Below are positions 11,319 through 25,086 of a stretch of DNA of 64,000 nt, piece after piece. The stretch comes from Omphiscola glabra (lineage: Eukaryota; Mollusca; Gastropoda; Lymnaeidae), in NCBI GenBank assembly GCA_964017045.1, contig OZ024797.1, positions 11,749,062-11,813,061 on the forward strand, in the 5' to 3' direction. The notes under the pieces are model-generated. The model was not told the origin of the DNA. It saw only the letters and a list, made by a program, of their open reading frames with translations, and did no database searches. Both the position numbers and the translations under genes were made by a program. Position 1 is the stretch's first letter. The number at the start of each line of letters is the position of its first letter.

Positions 11319-13517
11319 ATGGTTTTAGGCTTTTCAAATATATTTTGCAAGTAAGTTTAATTTAACATGATTTTATATTCTCGAATGGGTTAATAATATT
11401 CGTATTTAATAGTAAAGTGTGTAGATGAGTCATTTTGTAAATTAAAAAATTATGACCAAAATCCCATTTTCATTTATATTTTTAATTATTAAATTTATTT
11501 AAATATTTTTAAGTTTAGTATTGCCTGAAATTGTTGTACCTCTTTTACTTTGCTGGTCAATGTTAACCTAAAAATAATTATTCTTATTTATTCACATTGA
11601 GCATTACCTTGTGGCTTGTTATTATTTAGCAGTGAAAACCGATTTCTAAGCCTAAGCACTCAGTATTAAAGAAGGCCTGTCCTATTCCTATCTATTTCTA
11701 TCTATGACATGATGGCTATTTTACTATACAGTCTCATATTTTGTATTGTAATTGTGGTAGTGTTAGGCTTATACTATCTATAACAATTTAGGCTATTATT
11801 TTGTAAGATGAATCAGTGTGGACCACTTTAATTATTCGATTGTTGTTGCTGGGGCCGATTCAATTCTGTCAGTAGGTAGGTACTTCACTAAGCGGCGCGC
11901 GCCGATCCATTTTTCGGATGTCGGAAACAGACCATGACCGGTCAATGCCGGTAGGTCATGGGGTCGTATTTTTATTTAGTTTCCTTTGTCCACGTAAGGG
12001 AGAGACTATGAACTTACTATAGTCTGTTTTGTGCACACGAGGACGACAATCATTACAACATAAACCTTTTCACCGGGCTGACATGGCTTGTAACAGATAT
12101 CTTTCGTTAGGAAAACCGGTAAGTTTGCTAGCACTATATTTCGGAAACTATAATAGTATTGCAATTAATTTTTTTGTATTGAGTGTAAGAACGATTTAAC
12201 TAATTGAAACAAGACACATGATGACATTTAGATAGGTCATAAATTTTGTAGATAGGTCTGCTATTTGAGCATAATTCGTAACCAGTTATCGATTAGGCCA
12301 AATGAACTGGAAGTGATAGCCATTCTCTGTTATTATTATTCTTAGTGCATAAGAAGTATTTAAAAATCTTTATAATCTATTGTTTTTAAAAGCCATCCCG
12401 TTCATTAATATTACTTAATTTGTTTTAATTTTATGACTGAAAACAAATTTATACATATTTTATGAAATTTCATTATTATTTTTTTTAATAATAAAATTTA
12501 TATTCATGATAACCATGTCATAACTAAAACAACTTTAGTCATTTAAATCTATGTTTTAATTGTAATTATTATCAAAATATCCAATTATAAATTATATTTT
12601 TGGTAATGGATAATAATGTCCTTAATGATATTGATATAATTTATCTTAAACTCATTTCATATAATCAATGAATTGTAGGCTCGGCAGCTACTGAACTTCA
12701 GTGTCAATTTTTACTTTACTAGGTTACATAATTTTATTTATATTTATCTTCTAAATAACATGTATCCCTTTTTTAATTTTACTTTTGTATACCCTTTTTT
12801 GCCTTTTTAATCTTTACTGCTTTAGTTCAAAGCTATTATATTTGACTTTTCAGGCTTAGTCCAGTCTGAATTCTGGTCATTGAATAAATTCATTTGTAAA
12901 ATAACATTAACAGCTAAGCCCATAGTTTGTATTCAAATATTGGTGTTAACATTTCTTAAACGTCTTATCATTTTCTTTCTTTTAAATATACAGCCAAATC
13001 ACCACCACTTTTTGGAGGAGCTGTGAAGAGTTGTGCTTCTAGTACTACCCCTATCTGTTCATTTCATTTGGACAAGCTGTAATGGGGACTCGACTACCAT
13101 ACTTTTTTTTATATAAGTAAATTTATATCCGATGAATGAATAATGTTCCCTAATAGTAATACTAATGGATATGTAATAAATACTTGGCTTACTCTGAATA
13201 ACAATAATATTAGAACATCACAATATATTATCTATACTGGATAGACAGGATAAATTAAATTACCATTGTCTTAATTAATTAATAATTTAATTACAAAACT
13301 ACCACACGGAAATACACAATCTTTATTTAATTAAATATATATAAAAATCAAATATAGATGGTACCTTTTGTTACTTATGATAATATGCTTATTTTGTGTT
13401 TAGCTAAAATGAATTTTTTTCTATCTCTATTTCAGTTTGTCTTTACTACGAGACCAACATTTAATTACAAGGCGTTTGTGTAGCGATGAAGTGAAAGATA
13501 GTGCCTCTTCTGCTTAG
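11319..13517 (+). CDS. Possible two-exon micropeptide gene (37 aa)
   Basis: Exon 11319-11350 (ATG, ten codons plus two bases) ends at a strong donor gtaagt. Exon 13436-13517 follows a very good pyrimidine tract (ctatctctatttcag). Joining them in phase gives 37 residues; the second exon encodes HLITRRLCSDEVKDSASSA then TAG. An AATAAA at about 13662 with a GT-rich stretch after it would end the transcript. The region has an ETS-like promoter motif upstream. The Arg-rich then Ser/acidic composition could suit a mitochondrial presequence, but no family is recognised. Equally, 11350 may be a non-coding 5' exon of the Kelch gene. Low confidence. Confidence 0.25.
11880..12120 (+). promoter_or_regulatory. 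CpG-bearing segment and possible 5' exon
   Basis: This is a local GC-rich island in AT-rich DNA, with gcggcgcgcgccgatcc at about 11892 and an imperfect palindrome around ccatgaccggtcaatgccgg. It ends in a consensus donor (aaccg|gtaagttt at 12119). It may be an alternative promoter and untranslated first exon for the Kelch gene whose coding starts 4.6 kb downstream. RNA data are needed. Confidence 0.3.
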
Positions 13518-14370
13518 AGATACTGACTACCTAGCTGTACCAAGTGTTTCTTCAGCAAAACTTTTCTAGATACTTCTCTGGATACTTCTCTTGGATATGG
13601 CCTCTACTGCCAAAATGTGTCTGCGTGAACAATTTAACTTTGTTGTATTGGACTTTCCTGTTTTAATAAAAACCTGTCAGGTGTGACTGAATGTCCACCT
13701 GGACAATCCACCACAGTATGGACTACCAGAGTATAATCTTAACAGCTATTGATATTTTTCACCATCAACTGCATTTGTTTGGCAATTTATACACTCAATC
13801 CTATTTATCATCGTGATGGGTGGAATCAACAATATTGACACAGTGTAAACCATTTTTGAAAAACTGTTCATTACCAATGGAATCTACACTAGGACTCCAT
13901 TCATCTATGTCATAAACTGAATCATTACCAATGATATCTATAACTGTCAAAAATTTGATCAAAATTGCCATGGACTCAACCAAAACGTTACTTTTGACTA
14001 TCATCTTTCTATGAAAGAAGATGTATTCTTTTATTCAGCTGCTCAGTGAACTATAAAAGTACTAATATAATATTAAGTGATCACCATTTCTACTGTGGAT
14101 TTCTAATACTAATAGCACTAGCATGGCTGCTTGGATTGTCAATTTCATGGATTGGAACATGGATGATTGGAATTAACATTTGTGATCAGCATTTTTTCAA
14201 TGCGACTTATCCATTATTATAAATAATTTTATAAATATTTTCAGTTTATTCACAGTAATAATATTAATTCACTATATGATTGCATGCATTAAAAATAGGT
14301 TCAATTGGTAATAGTAATATTTATGCAATTTGTATTTTTAATGCACAAACAGGAAACATTTTAAAATTAA

Positions 14371-14740
14371 ACTTATTCACTCTCAGTTGCTCAAATGCCT
14401 CTGATTTAATTAATTTATTGATGTATTAATATTTAAATGGCTTATTATAAAAGCCCAATACCTAATTAAACTAAGCTGAAAATTTCAGGGCTTTAACTTT
14501 ACAGATAAAAGGTTATGGCATTTTGAGTATTGAGAACAGGCGCTACATAGTTAATGAAATTTACTTACCCTCTGTTGTTCAATTCCCTCGCATTAATATA
14601 TTTATTGTAGTATTTGCATAACAATTATTTATTATTAAAGCCCAATACTCAATTGAAATGCGTTGCAAATTTCAGAGCTTTAACTTTGCTGAATAAAATG
14701 TTATCGCATTTTGAGTGTCAAAGATGTCTTTTTTCGGTCA
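14371..14740. repeat. Diverged 187-bp tandem duplication
   Basis: Two adjacent copies share, at a spacing of 187 bases, aaagcccaata (14450 and 14637), the segment around atttcaggGCTTTAACTTT, and the ending gcattttgagt. They differ at many positions, so the duplication is old or the two are separate copies of a dispersed repeat. Confidence 0.55.
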
Positions 14741-16228
14741 CAGAATTTTGGAAATTATTTACTAAGGCTATATAAGGAAAAATTCTGACACTAAAAATGC
14801 GATAACTTTTTTTCTAATTAAGATAGAAACATAAATTTGGTATCAATGGAAAGGAAATACTAATTCCTTTCTAATGATATAAGTTTCATCAATATATAAC
14901 AACTTTGAAATTTTTATTGAAGTACCTACAGTAGGTTTGCAAATGGTAGGCACTTTGGTATAGTCATAGTCTGGGAAATGCCGAAAACCAAGTATCAAGA
15001 TTTAGTTATCAAAATGCCGACCTTCACTTTTTATTTTAACGAGGGTCTAGTTGCCAATTATATCATGCCCACATCTTAGAGTAGACTTATTGACTTATTT
15101 TTTTTTTTCATTAGACACTTTTCTTCCAAAAAGAGGTCTTCATTTTGATAATTAAAGTTTAAATAATGCTCTTTTTACTTATTCATTTATTTATTTGGGA
15201 AATGATTGTCTCTTAATTTTAAAATTGTGCATAAATTACAACATATCCAAAATTGGTGAATAAAATTATTGCACATTTTTTGTCATGCGTGACCCACAAT
15301 AACTGACTTTTACTTTTAAAGTAAATCAACTTGATTTACACTGGAAATCCAGCTTAGCCCATAATAACTCATTTAAAAACAAAAACAAAAATTTTAATAA
15401 CACAAAATATTTGATGCTTTTATTTGTAGTATTGATTTGGGGGGGCTTCATTGGCCTTATTATTATATTATACAATTAATAAATTTATATTTGTTTTATA
15501 TATATATAAATATATAAATAAAATAGTATTAAATTATAGGCCTAGCCCCACCACCAATTATTTGTGGGACCCATTATTCAGTATAGTTTAGTATTGACTA
15601 AAGTAATGATATTTTAATAAATATTTATGATTCTTAAGGCAAAAATTAAGTTAAATTTTTTTTTAAAAATTCACTTCACTTAACCTTTGATATTGAAATC
15701 TCTTATATTTAATCACATATCACAATATACCATATGAGAATTATTATATAATACTCAGTATTCTCAAAGAAAAAACACACTTTCTGCCACAATAATCAAA
15801 TAATTACTTAAGACATCACTAAAGAACAATCATAAAACGTTTACTTGCCTAAAGCACATGACTAGAACTTATTTTAATTTCTATCAACCGCCAAAGTTGA
15901 TCCTACCAATTCATGTTGATTTCTGAAACAAGATTTCTCACTTAAAATAAATACTTTTTTTTTTGTGTCATATTCATATGGACAATAGCCATGGGACTAA
16001 AATACATATATAATATATAAAAAAGGAAATGGTAGAATGAAAAGTATAATCATAAACTTTAACTATATGAATGAAATAATATCTGTGTTATTTGTTTATA
16101 CTTATAAATGTAAAAAATTCCACAGTAAATTTGAAAATAATATCTAAAGAATATTATTATTGTTGGGAAATTTAAAAAAATTATTTATGATAGAGGAAAG
16201 GAAATAAATTGCTCATTGAAGCATATGG

Positions 16229-16333
16229 GTGGGTCTTATGTAAAATATTTTTTACACAAATCGTCAAAACCTGTGTCTTATATACAGGTGTATCTTATAA
16301 TTAGGTGCATCTTATATGTGTGAAAATACGGTA
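16229..16333. repeat. Remnant related to the 9627-9814 MITE
   Basis: Contains several tcttat blocks (gtcttatgtaaa, gtgtcttatata, gtatcttataat, gcatcttatatg) and ends in gaaaatacggtaa, the same end type as 9801-9814. Too diverged to define borders. Confidence 0.4.
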
Positions 16334-16750
16334 ATTATATATGTATGGCTCAATTTTACATAAAAAATTGATACGTTTTCTTTGTCTTTGTATATTTTTA
16401 AATTAGATACTTTGACACTTCTGTGCGCATCATAACGCTCATGACGAAAAATGCTGATAAAACTTGTTCTACAGTATGGTTTACGGCTATGTGTTATTTT
16501 ATTAAATTTGCTTACTACGGCACATTTTTCTCTTAAATAATTGCTTTTCTCATCAGTTTGTCAGTTTTTGTGTTTCATTGATTCTATGTATGTAACTGTA
16601 TCAATAATTTGTCTTTTGTTTGTTTAAATAATAAACTGTTTATCAGTGCCCAAGATGCTTCAAGATCCATTTTTTAAAATACAAAGTTAAATTTAAGTAT
16701 TTTATCAATTTTAGTGCTCATTACCGCTATTATATTTTCAGAAATGTTAG

Positions 16751-19290
16751 ATGCCTGGTAGACTTGTTGTTCAAGGTCAGAGGAAGAAACGCAGAGTAAC
16801 CAATATCATGGCAGAGGGAGGAGAAATGTCTAGTGGTTCTACAAATGATGTGTTTCGAATGGAAGAAAGGCCTGAGCATGGCATGAAGGTTCTTCAAGGC
16901 CTTAACAAGCTCAAGCAAGATGGTATATTGTGTGATGTGACCCTCATTGCAGAAGGTTGGTTTCCAAATAAATAGATGACGGTAATTACTGATGATAGCT
17001 GAAAATGAACTTACTAAAAATTAAATTGCAGACATTATCTTAAAAGAGTTTCTTAAGATTTATATACTTCATTAGAAGCCCCGTGATGCAATGTTAATGT
17101 TGTCTGCCTTGCGACCTAGTGGTAGCTGGTTCAAATTAACATTAGTAGAGTTGTCTTATCAGTAAGAGACCATTTCTTGGCAAGGTGGAACCTCTGAGTT
17201 AAAGAAAACCAGAGCAAAAACATCTTGGTCTTGTCAGCAAAAAAAGAGACCATCTTGACAAAAAACTCTTGTGTTCTACACAAAAGGAAATGAGTAAAAC
17301 AAAGTAAGGTTAAACCTAAAAAAAGGAACGCAACAAAGGTGTCAACAGGAAGCCTTCGTCAGCAAAAAAACAGAATAAAACTAAAAAATAGCACTTAGCT
17401 GAGTAGTATCCAAGAGGGCAGCAAATGAATTGTCCTACACAAAATGACTGTAGCCATACCATTTAAGGTGTGTCTGTCTAAACTAATGTTGGGAAGAAAA
17501 AAAATTAATTTGTATCTCTGTAAATAAAAAATTAAAAAAAGGAAATACTTTTTATTGTAAGATTATCTTTTAATCATTCAAGATTATTTTAGATAATGTA
17601 ATCATTTTGATTTATATTTTAACATTCAGGTACTAGATTTAACTGCCATAGAGTGATCTTGGTGTCATGCTCAGACTACTTCCTTTCCATGTTCACCAGT
17701 GGCATGAGGGAATGCAATCAGAAAGAGATTGAACTCAAAGGCATCACTGCTAAAGGGTTGGAGAAAGTCATAGAGGTAGTCTACACATCAACCACCACGC
17801 TAGAAGGTGACGATATTTTTGATGTGATTGCAGCAGCCACCCACTTGCAAGTCACACCAGTCATTGAGTTCTGTGAGCGTAACTTCCTCAGTGGCATGAA
17901 CACAACCAACTTTTATGACTTTATAAACACCGCCAAGCTCTACAGTATGCAGAATGCATTGAAACAGATTGACGTGTTCATAGCCAGAAATTTAATGCAG
18001 ATTGCCAAAGAGAATACGCTGAACCTGCTGACATATGACCAGATGGTCAGCTGTTTAAACAGCGATAAGCTCTGCTTTCGTGAGATGGATATATTTCACA
18101 TCACCTGGGAATGGCTTAGGATGGACCCAAAACGGTTAGGCCACGCACCAACATTAATGAAACTCATCCGCTTTCCCCTGATTAACCCTGCTGATTTAGT
18201 GCACCAAGTTCAGAGGGTCGACCTCATGATGTCCAATCCAGAATTGCGGCAAATGGTTCTCACGGCCCTCAACTACCACGTTGTCCCCCACTCACAGCCG
18301 TTATTGAACACATCGTCTACCCGGCTGCGCTCATACGTGGAAAGGTTGGTAAGTGTGGGTGGAAGAGAAATCCACCCAAATCCATGTCTTCATGATGAAC
18401 TTTTGGTGTTTGACTCCAAAATAACCTCCAGCAGTTTGCTGAACAGGCAAGAAATTGCCACCTTACCCAGTGCACTCAGCCATATGCAGGTACTGGTTTA
18501 TAATAACTTTCTCTATGTACTAGGGGGATGCACCACTCAGTGTGCACATGGGGAATCTGCTGTAAACTCAGTTCTTCGTTATGATTCCCGATTTGACACT
18601 TGGTTTCAGGTGTGCCCCATGTTGAATAAGCGGGCATACTTCTTTGCTGGAGCATTGAACAATAAAATATACTCTGTTGGTGGGAAATTTAAGGATGGGA
18701 GTTTAGCCACTGCCGAATGCTATGATCCAGCTGAAAATACGTGGGAACTCATTTCTTCAATGCCTATGTCTTACCATGCACATGCCGGTGCCACCTATGG
18801 AAATCACATATTTATATCTGGTGGATATTCAGGTAATCATTTTACCCCAGATATGCAGCGCTACGATCCGCTAGCCAATGCCTGGGAAGACATGGCACCC
18901 ATGCTTACACCCCGTGGTTGGCATGTCATGTGTGCGTCTCATGACAAACTCTTTGTCTTTGGTGGCTGCAATCTAAATGTGAACCAACAGGCTCAGCCCG
19001 TCATGCAATCGGAATGCTATGATCCAGCAACTGACCAGTGGACCATAGTGGCACCACTGTCCATTTCTCACAAGGAAGCCTCCTGTGTTGTGTACCGTGA
19101 CAATATCTATGTTCTGGGGGGTTATAATGTGCAAACCAAGACAGGACAGAAGCTAGTTAGCAAGTATGATGTGTTTTCTGGTATTTGGGAGACTGTTGGG
19201 GCTCTCCCTCGGAGCCTGACAGGTGTTGGCTACTGCACAATCAAACTTCCTTCATATGACCCAGAGGAGCTTCAGGCAGAGGCTGATTAA
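16751..19290 (+). CDS. BTB-BACK-Kelch protein, KLHL9/KLHL13-like
   Basis: Two coding exons, 16751-16955 and 17630-19290, give 621 aa; starting at the second Met (16808, MAEGGE) gives 602. The junction gaag|gttgg and ttcag|gtact restores LIAEGTRFNCHRVILVSC, a standard BTB core. Order: BTB (about 45-150), BACK (about 155-265), and six Kelch repeats (about 310-610) with GG turns such as YVLGGC, YSVGGK, FISGGY, FVFGGC and YVLGGY. KLHL proteins are substrate receptors of Cullin-3 ubiquitin ligases. The segment FPLINPADLVHQVQRVDLMM and the ALNYHVVPHSQPLL block resemble KLHL9/13 more than other members; KLHL26 is the alternative. An AATAAA near 19937 is a candidate poly(A) signal. Confidence 0.93.
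17078..17462 (+). mobile_element. tRNA-derived SINE in the Kelch intron
   Basis: The head gccccgtgatgcaatgtt followed by tgtctgccttgcgacctag and ggttcaaatta (17128-17138) follows a tRNA layout; the last is a good B box (GGTTCRANYCC). A weak A box is in the first 20 bases. The body continues for about 380 bases with several cagcaaaaaaa-like A-rich stretches. It inserted in sense into the intron 16956-17629. Ends are approximate. Confidence 0.55.
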
Positions 19291-22200
19291 TGGCTGTTTT
19301 AGAAGTAACAATTGTAACGAGTTCATTTTTGTCACAAAATAGATCTATTCAAACTTCACTTCTCTTATTAAATTACAAGTTTTTTTTTTAGTTTTTACAC
19401 TACATAAACTTAAATTAGATTTAGTTTAAAATCACAGACATTTGTATGTGGGAAATACAAAAATGCAACTGTTTACTTAGTATCAGCCAACTGCTCTGTG
19501 GCAAATTAAAATATCATGTCTTATTCTGAGGCAATGAACTACAGTCAATTTTTGGTTTGTTGCATTATTTAAATGATTAATATGAATACATTCATCATAG
19601 TGGATGTATGTAGCACTGTGTAATGGATGTCTAATCAAAATGAAAGAGCAGAACAATTAATTATTATATACTTTAATGTGTTGTCTATTTATTTCAGTCC
19701 AGAGGTCCATTATTGTGAGCACAATTCTTATTATAGAGTCAGTTATTGTTCAGCTGTAAATATTAATCCATGCCCTCATACTTTGAAATTGAAAATCATA
19801 AAGGTGTTGTGAAATTATTTCTGGTAAAAGATTCCATTTGTTTACAAATGTTACAGGTTTTTTTTTTTAAATTCTCAATACTATTACAGGTTGTTCTGTT
19901 TTTAACTGCCAAGATTGATATATATTGTTTGGAAAATAAAACCTTTAAAAAATGTGTGTTCATTCATTTCAATCAGCCAGCATCATGTCTTCTATTTCTT
20001 TTTGTTAACTAAAAAATTTGACTTTTTGAAAAGGGCTATTCTATAAGTGGCTGGGAACAAAAAAAAAGGACTATCTGAGCAGCAATTAAATTTAATTACA
20101 AGTTCGTTTAAGTTTTGCTGATGTGATTGTAAACTGAGCATGACGATTAAAGTAAAACAGATTTTCAACCATTGTCAATTTGAAATGTGTAGCTACTCTT
20201 TGAATATTTTTTTTTGTTTAAATAATGGTACAAATAATGCAAAAAATCCCAAAAATATTTCTCCTCTAAATATTGCACATTTTTTTACATCCAAATTAAA
20301 ATTTTAATTTAAATATGAAGAGATTCATTAATTTTTTTATTAAAAAGTAAAGTCGGCAACATGACAAGGTTCATGCAAATATGTAGGCCAATGAAAAAAA
20401 TATATCATATAGTCATGAAAGAAAAAACCGTCTCACAGCCAAAGTTGGGTGGGTTTTAAGTAATTATTGATGTAAATGCTCATCAGTTTTTTTTTAATGA
20501 TTTTAATATGTGGGCCGTAAATATTTTAAAAGAAGGTGACAATGTAAACAGAATGTTAATTAAAAAAACTATAGAGTTAATCCCTGTTTTTCCCTATCTA
20601 TCATTTTTGTAAAAATTTTATGTACCGGCCTTTAAAAGTGAAGAGCTGTTGGTGTGATTTAATTGTGATTTAAGATTTAAAATTCAATCTTTGACATTTT
20701 TATACTCATTTGAGCTCATATAAATTGCAAAAATGATATTGCTGTGTGTTTGTATGTGTGACTATATAAAATAATATAAGTTAACATGAACAAATATTTG
20801 TTCAAATGATCCGAAATAGCTTATGAGAAAAAGATACAACGCGAATTTTTGGCTGTAACCTTTATTACCTCAAGTATTAAAGTGTTAATATTACTCATAA
20901 ATGTGAATGGTACCACTGGTGGACCAGTTGAGGAGGGATGCAATCACACACTCTCCTTGAGAGTTAAAATTATATTTAAATAAATCTCCCCCCCAAACCA
21001 CCTCCATAGAAAACATCTAAAAGCACCCATGATAGATACTGAGAGGAAAGTATGGACAAATCATATTGCGTCTGTAGAAGCAAGCTTATGTGACTTTCTA
21101 CATGTTACATATTTAATTACTTTGTTAAAATTTAGATTTACAAGTTCAACTATTTGATTTTTTTACTATTGAAATCAGAATTTTAACATTTTAATATTTA
21201 TGCTAGAGGATTATCCCAACTTCAATTAGTCGACTTGTTCTAAGATACAAAAGTTGGGTATTTTGTGAAATAATTCTCTTAATCTGTTTTTACAATATTT
21301 AAAATTTTATATAAGTTCAGGGGGCTATGCACAAATATCTGAAAAGAGCAAAGATTAGAGGTGATTAGCTTTGTAGTCATAGGGTGTCCTTGGACCTATT
21401 TTCATTAAAACGATCATTTTAATAATTATACAGTAATTAACTACACACAAAAGAATCTCAGAGAACCTAAAAAAGATTAACCACAATGAATTCAATTTTC
21501 CTACAAAATATTACTCTTTTGACCTGTTATTATTGGGTGTTAATTGCAATATAGGGTTAGCTGAACTGACATAATAAATATTGTCTCTAGTAAATTCATG
21601 TTCAGACTGGAATCTCCCAAAAGGTCTTTGTCCCTCCCCAACTGCAATAGATGATAATATTTGTGGATTTGATTTGTTCAATTTATGTTAACACATGATA
21701 AAAATAAAGTTGATTGTTATGCAAACTTTTAAAATTGAAATGTTCCTTTTAGTTAACATTCAGATGTGGCTATTTTGTGCTCTCTTTATCATTCTGAATA
21801 ATTAAACTGAATTCTGTAATTGTTCAAGAATAATTTGACCTGCTCTTACATTTTCAATGTTCAGTTATAAATCCTATTAAACAAAAAAAAGTGTCTATTC
21901 CTATACTGGTAGTTTATAGTGATGGATGTTTTGAACATTTGTATCATTTGATTGACTTGGAGTCCATTAAATAGAACTAAGCATAATCACAAAATCTGTG
22001 AAATCACCTCTCTTTATGTAACTGCTAAATGTATTGTATCATTTACAGCCATAAGTTTATTTTTTAATAAATGTCTCTCAGCTTTAAGTTAGGAAAAGAA
22101 ACATATGTTTTCACTTTGTATTAGATGTATTAATACCATCATAAGAATTCCTTATTTTCATCAGAATGGGGAATGTTCAAATTAGGTCTGTGGAAATTAT

Positions 22201-25017
22201 CTGACAGATGACCACGCTGCCTGTCATGGTGAAGTTCATACTAAATTGCCTATTAAAATAAATTTACATTTCTGTTAATATTTTATAATATTTTGAGCAC
22301 CTTGTGCAAGAGAGCAATTAAGGACTGGTTGCAGATTATGTTACAACAGCTTGTTTTCTGTCAATGGACTAGTGAAAACTATAGTTGATTAAATATCTAA
22401 ATCTACCTTAAAAAAACCAATCATACCTTTTTTTTTTTAATGTATTGTCATCACTATCAGAAAATATAATTTAAAAATCCAATTCATTTCAAGAAAACAG
22501 TAATTCCATTTAATGATGCAAGAGTAAAGCACTGTTTACCCACTAAGATTAATTACATTTTCTCAACTAAACAATCCAAATAGTATTTATATAAAAGTAT
22601 AATTTAATATTCTTTTTTAATTAAAGTAAGCATAATTTGTTGAGGAAGGAGTTTGACTTACTTTACTGTGTTTTGGTTCTTTGTATTTCTGATGTCAGTT
22701 CAATGACTGGCCCCAAGATGGCAAATATGTGGGGGCCAGATCCATGTTACAGGCTTGTCCTTGATCAATAAATGCATGTGACCCATGGGTTAAATTGGGT
22801 TTGTGATAAAAACAAAATCTTTGTGTTGTTTGTAAGTAAACCAGTGCTGGCTTATAATTATTATGATGAAGTGGTAAATTAATCCAAGGCCAAATGATGT
22901 TTACCGGATCCAAACTCATAATTGTGTTACTGTTAATATTCAAATTGAAGCTGAGGTTAATACCTCTCTGGTTTCAAAGAGCAAGACTATCAACCTGCCT
23001 ATGTTTTGTAAATTAAGTATGTAGGTATTCAATTTTCATGTTGATTTGTGGATATTTTCTTTTTACGATAATCTTTTTTCACATTTAAAACTTTACTTTA
23101 TGATTCAATTTGGTTAAAAAGAATTATTTAAATATACTAAGAGTTGCCATTATGTTGAGTTGAAAAGAAATTTCTGAACATTTATAGTTGCAGTTTGCAG
23201 GATGACATCCTCTGCTAACCAAAGAAGTTAAACAAAATCTGAAATTTTACTTTTATTCCGCTGAATCTTTAGATCTCATCAACTAATATTGATTTGATGT
23301 ACAAATATTTTTAAAATCCTATATAGTAAAATATGACAGATACCAGTGTCTCATTTTCACTTTCTTTATTATGTACCTCAATAGGTCTTCAGAATTTGAA
23401 GAAAAATAATCTTTATGAATCTGAATAATGGTATAATACAGGTGTTATTTATTGAGAAGATGTGGATTATCTCATATTAAATCTGGTGTCAGACAAAATA
23501 GTGTATACTACTATCTGACCAAAGACATCAAACCAACTCCATGACACTTAATCCATAACATTGTGTAAGATGTTGGTTGTAAAAAAAATATAACTGAGAA
23601 TGTCTTGTGTATTTTCATTGAAAATATTTTATTAAGCTGCATTTTGTAAAGTTAATGATAATTACCTCTAGCTGCTTTAAAATTTAAAACAAAATTGTAG
23701 TGAGTGTCAGTATCGGACATAAGGAATTTTTCCTAATTGTACAAAACTTTTATTTAATCTTTGTCCTTATATGATGAAGTATGGAAAAACAATAAATGTT
23801 TTTAAAAAATCTGCTTTGCTTTTATAGTTGTTGATTTATTTTCCCTTCACCAATTAATTTAAAAAATAGGTCATGTTTTTTTAAATTTTGAATATCAAGT
23901 AATTTGTATCTTATTCTTATTAAGATCTGATTTTCCCAACACTTATTATTATTTTTACATTCAAGGAATAAATTTGACCAAATCAAAATTGGCTCAAAAT
24001 TTTATGCTGATTTATGAAAAATAAGCCATATAGTTATATATGTTGCTGCTAAGCGAGGACAATTTTTAAAATGTAGAAATAACTAAATTGTTGTGCATAC
24101 AATTTTTTGGGGAACCATAAAATATTACAACATATATTCAATTGAAGCTTTGTAGAGGAATTTTTCTCACCAGTTTTTAAAAACTTATGAGAGCTGTTTT
24201 TCTATTGTTGTTTTTGTTGATAGGCCATATCATGCAAGCCCCTTTGAGATAAATAACCACTCAGATTTGTGAACTTTTGATAGTAACATAGCTTCTATAT
24301 TGAAGTCATGGCCTCAATCCTAACTGTGACAACTTGGCTGGAATAAAAGAAATCATTTTGGGGAGAAACATGTTAACTTACTATTTACCCATTTCACCTT
24401 TGATCCCTGCCAATAACTTAGATTCTTATGCTAGGAAACACATTGGTATCTCTTGTGTATTTTTTTTTAAAGGAACCACTTTCTAATGCACATAAAGTCA
24501 TAAAGCATGAAATAGTTTTGTGTCTTATCATAACCTATTTTTATTAATTTTAATTTTTTTCTTAGCTATCATAATCTTCAAGACAGATTTATTTCATAAA
24601 TCAATAAAACTTGAATTTTGAAAATAAGAAGCAACAGTCAGATGATATTGAGAAGAAATATTTGCATGATTAATTCACTAAAGGCAAGATCTAGTTAAGT
24701 TCATGAAAAGTGGGTAAATATACTTTCCTAAGTTTAGATGTGTATTGTACCTTAATATTCATCATTTTATTTTCAAAACCAAAGTAAAAAACTCTACAAT
24801 TTTAAAAACCCACTAGCTCTTCATTATTTTAACTCAAAAGCAACAACACTGTCATGTATGCTCTGTTTTATTCCAACAAGGTTATATCAAAACTAATAAT
24901 AGTAAAAGAACTCCTTTTTTAAACGAGACAAAATTATTTTAAATATTCAATGCCACAAATAAAACAATAATCCTATCAATGAGAAACAGATTAATATCTA
25001 AAGAGATATGTTTAGGA
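19291..25017. other. 3' flank of Kelch gene and gene-poor AT-rich DNA
   Basis: No coding sequence with a recognisable domain was found on either strand. The first 650 bases probably hold the Kelch 3' UTR. The rest is AT-rich single-copy-like sequence with scattered short ORFs that show no motif. A GC-richer patch at 22690-22790 (ggccccaagatgg ... gtgggggccagatcc) may be a repeat remnant. Confidence 0.4.
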
Positions 25018-25086
25018 CAGGGATCCTCAAGCTTTTTAAACAGTGGGCTTGATCTGCCCAGCGGGCCGTAGTTTAAGGACCCTTGG
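25018..25086. mobile_element. Very short hAT-type MITE
   Basis: The ends cagggatcctcaa and tttaaggacccttgg are imperfect inverted repeats of the CAG-type hAT class. Flanks tttaggac (25010-25017) and tctaggac (25087-25094) match at 7 of 8, as expected for the 8-bp hAT target duplication. Only 69 bases remain. Confidence 0.5.

Larger units (their letters stand above)
13520..16741. other. AT-rich stretch upstream of the Kelch coding exons
   Basis: No gene is supported beyond the candidate terminal exon ending near 13680. Contains a diverged 187-bp tandem duplication (14371-14740), a transposon-like remnant at 16229-16333, and otherwise simple AT-rich sequence. It probably includes an intron of the Kelch gene, because an acceptor (tattttcag) sits at 16740-16741. 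Confidence 0.4.

Noticed and set aside
12083..12118. Coding exon starting ATGGCTTGTAACAG
   Set aside because: Twelve codons before a donor, but neither candidate next exon continues to a recognisable protein; kept only as a possible 5' exon.
22695..22943. 82-codon minus-strand ORF
   Set aside because: No motif, no splice context and no conservation evidence; probably chance or an old repeat.
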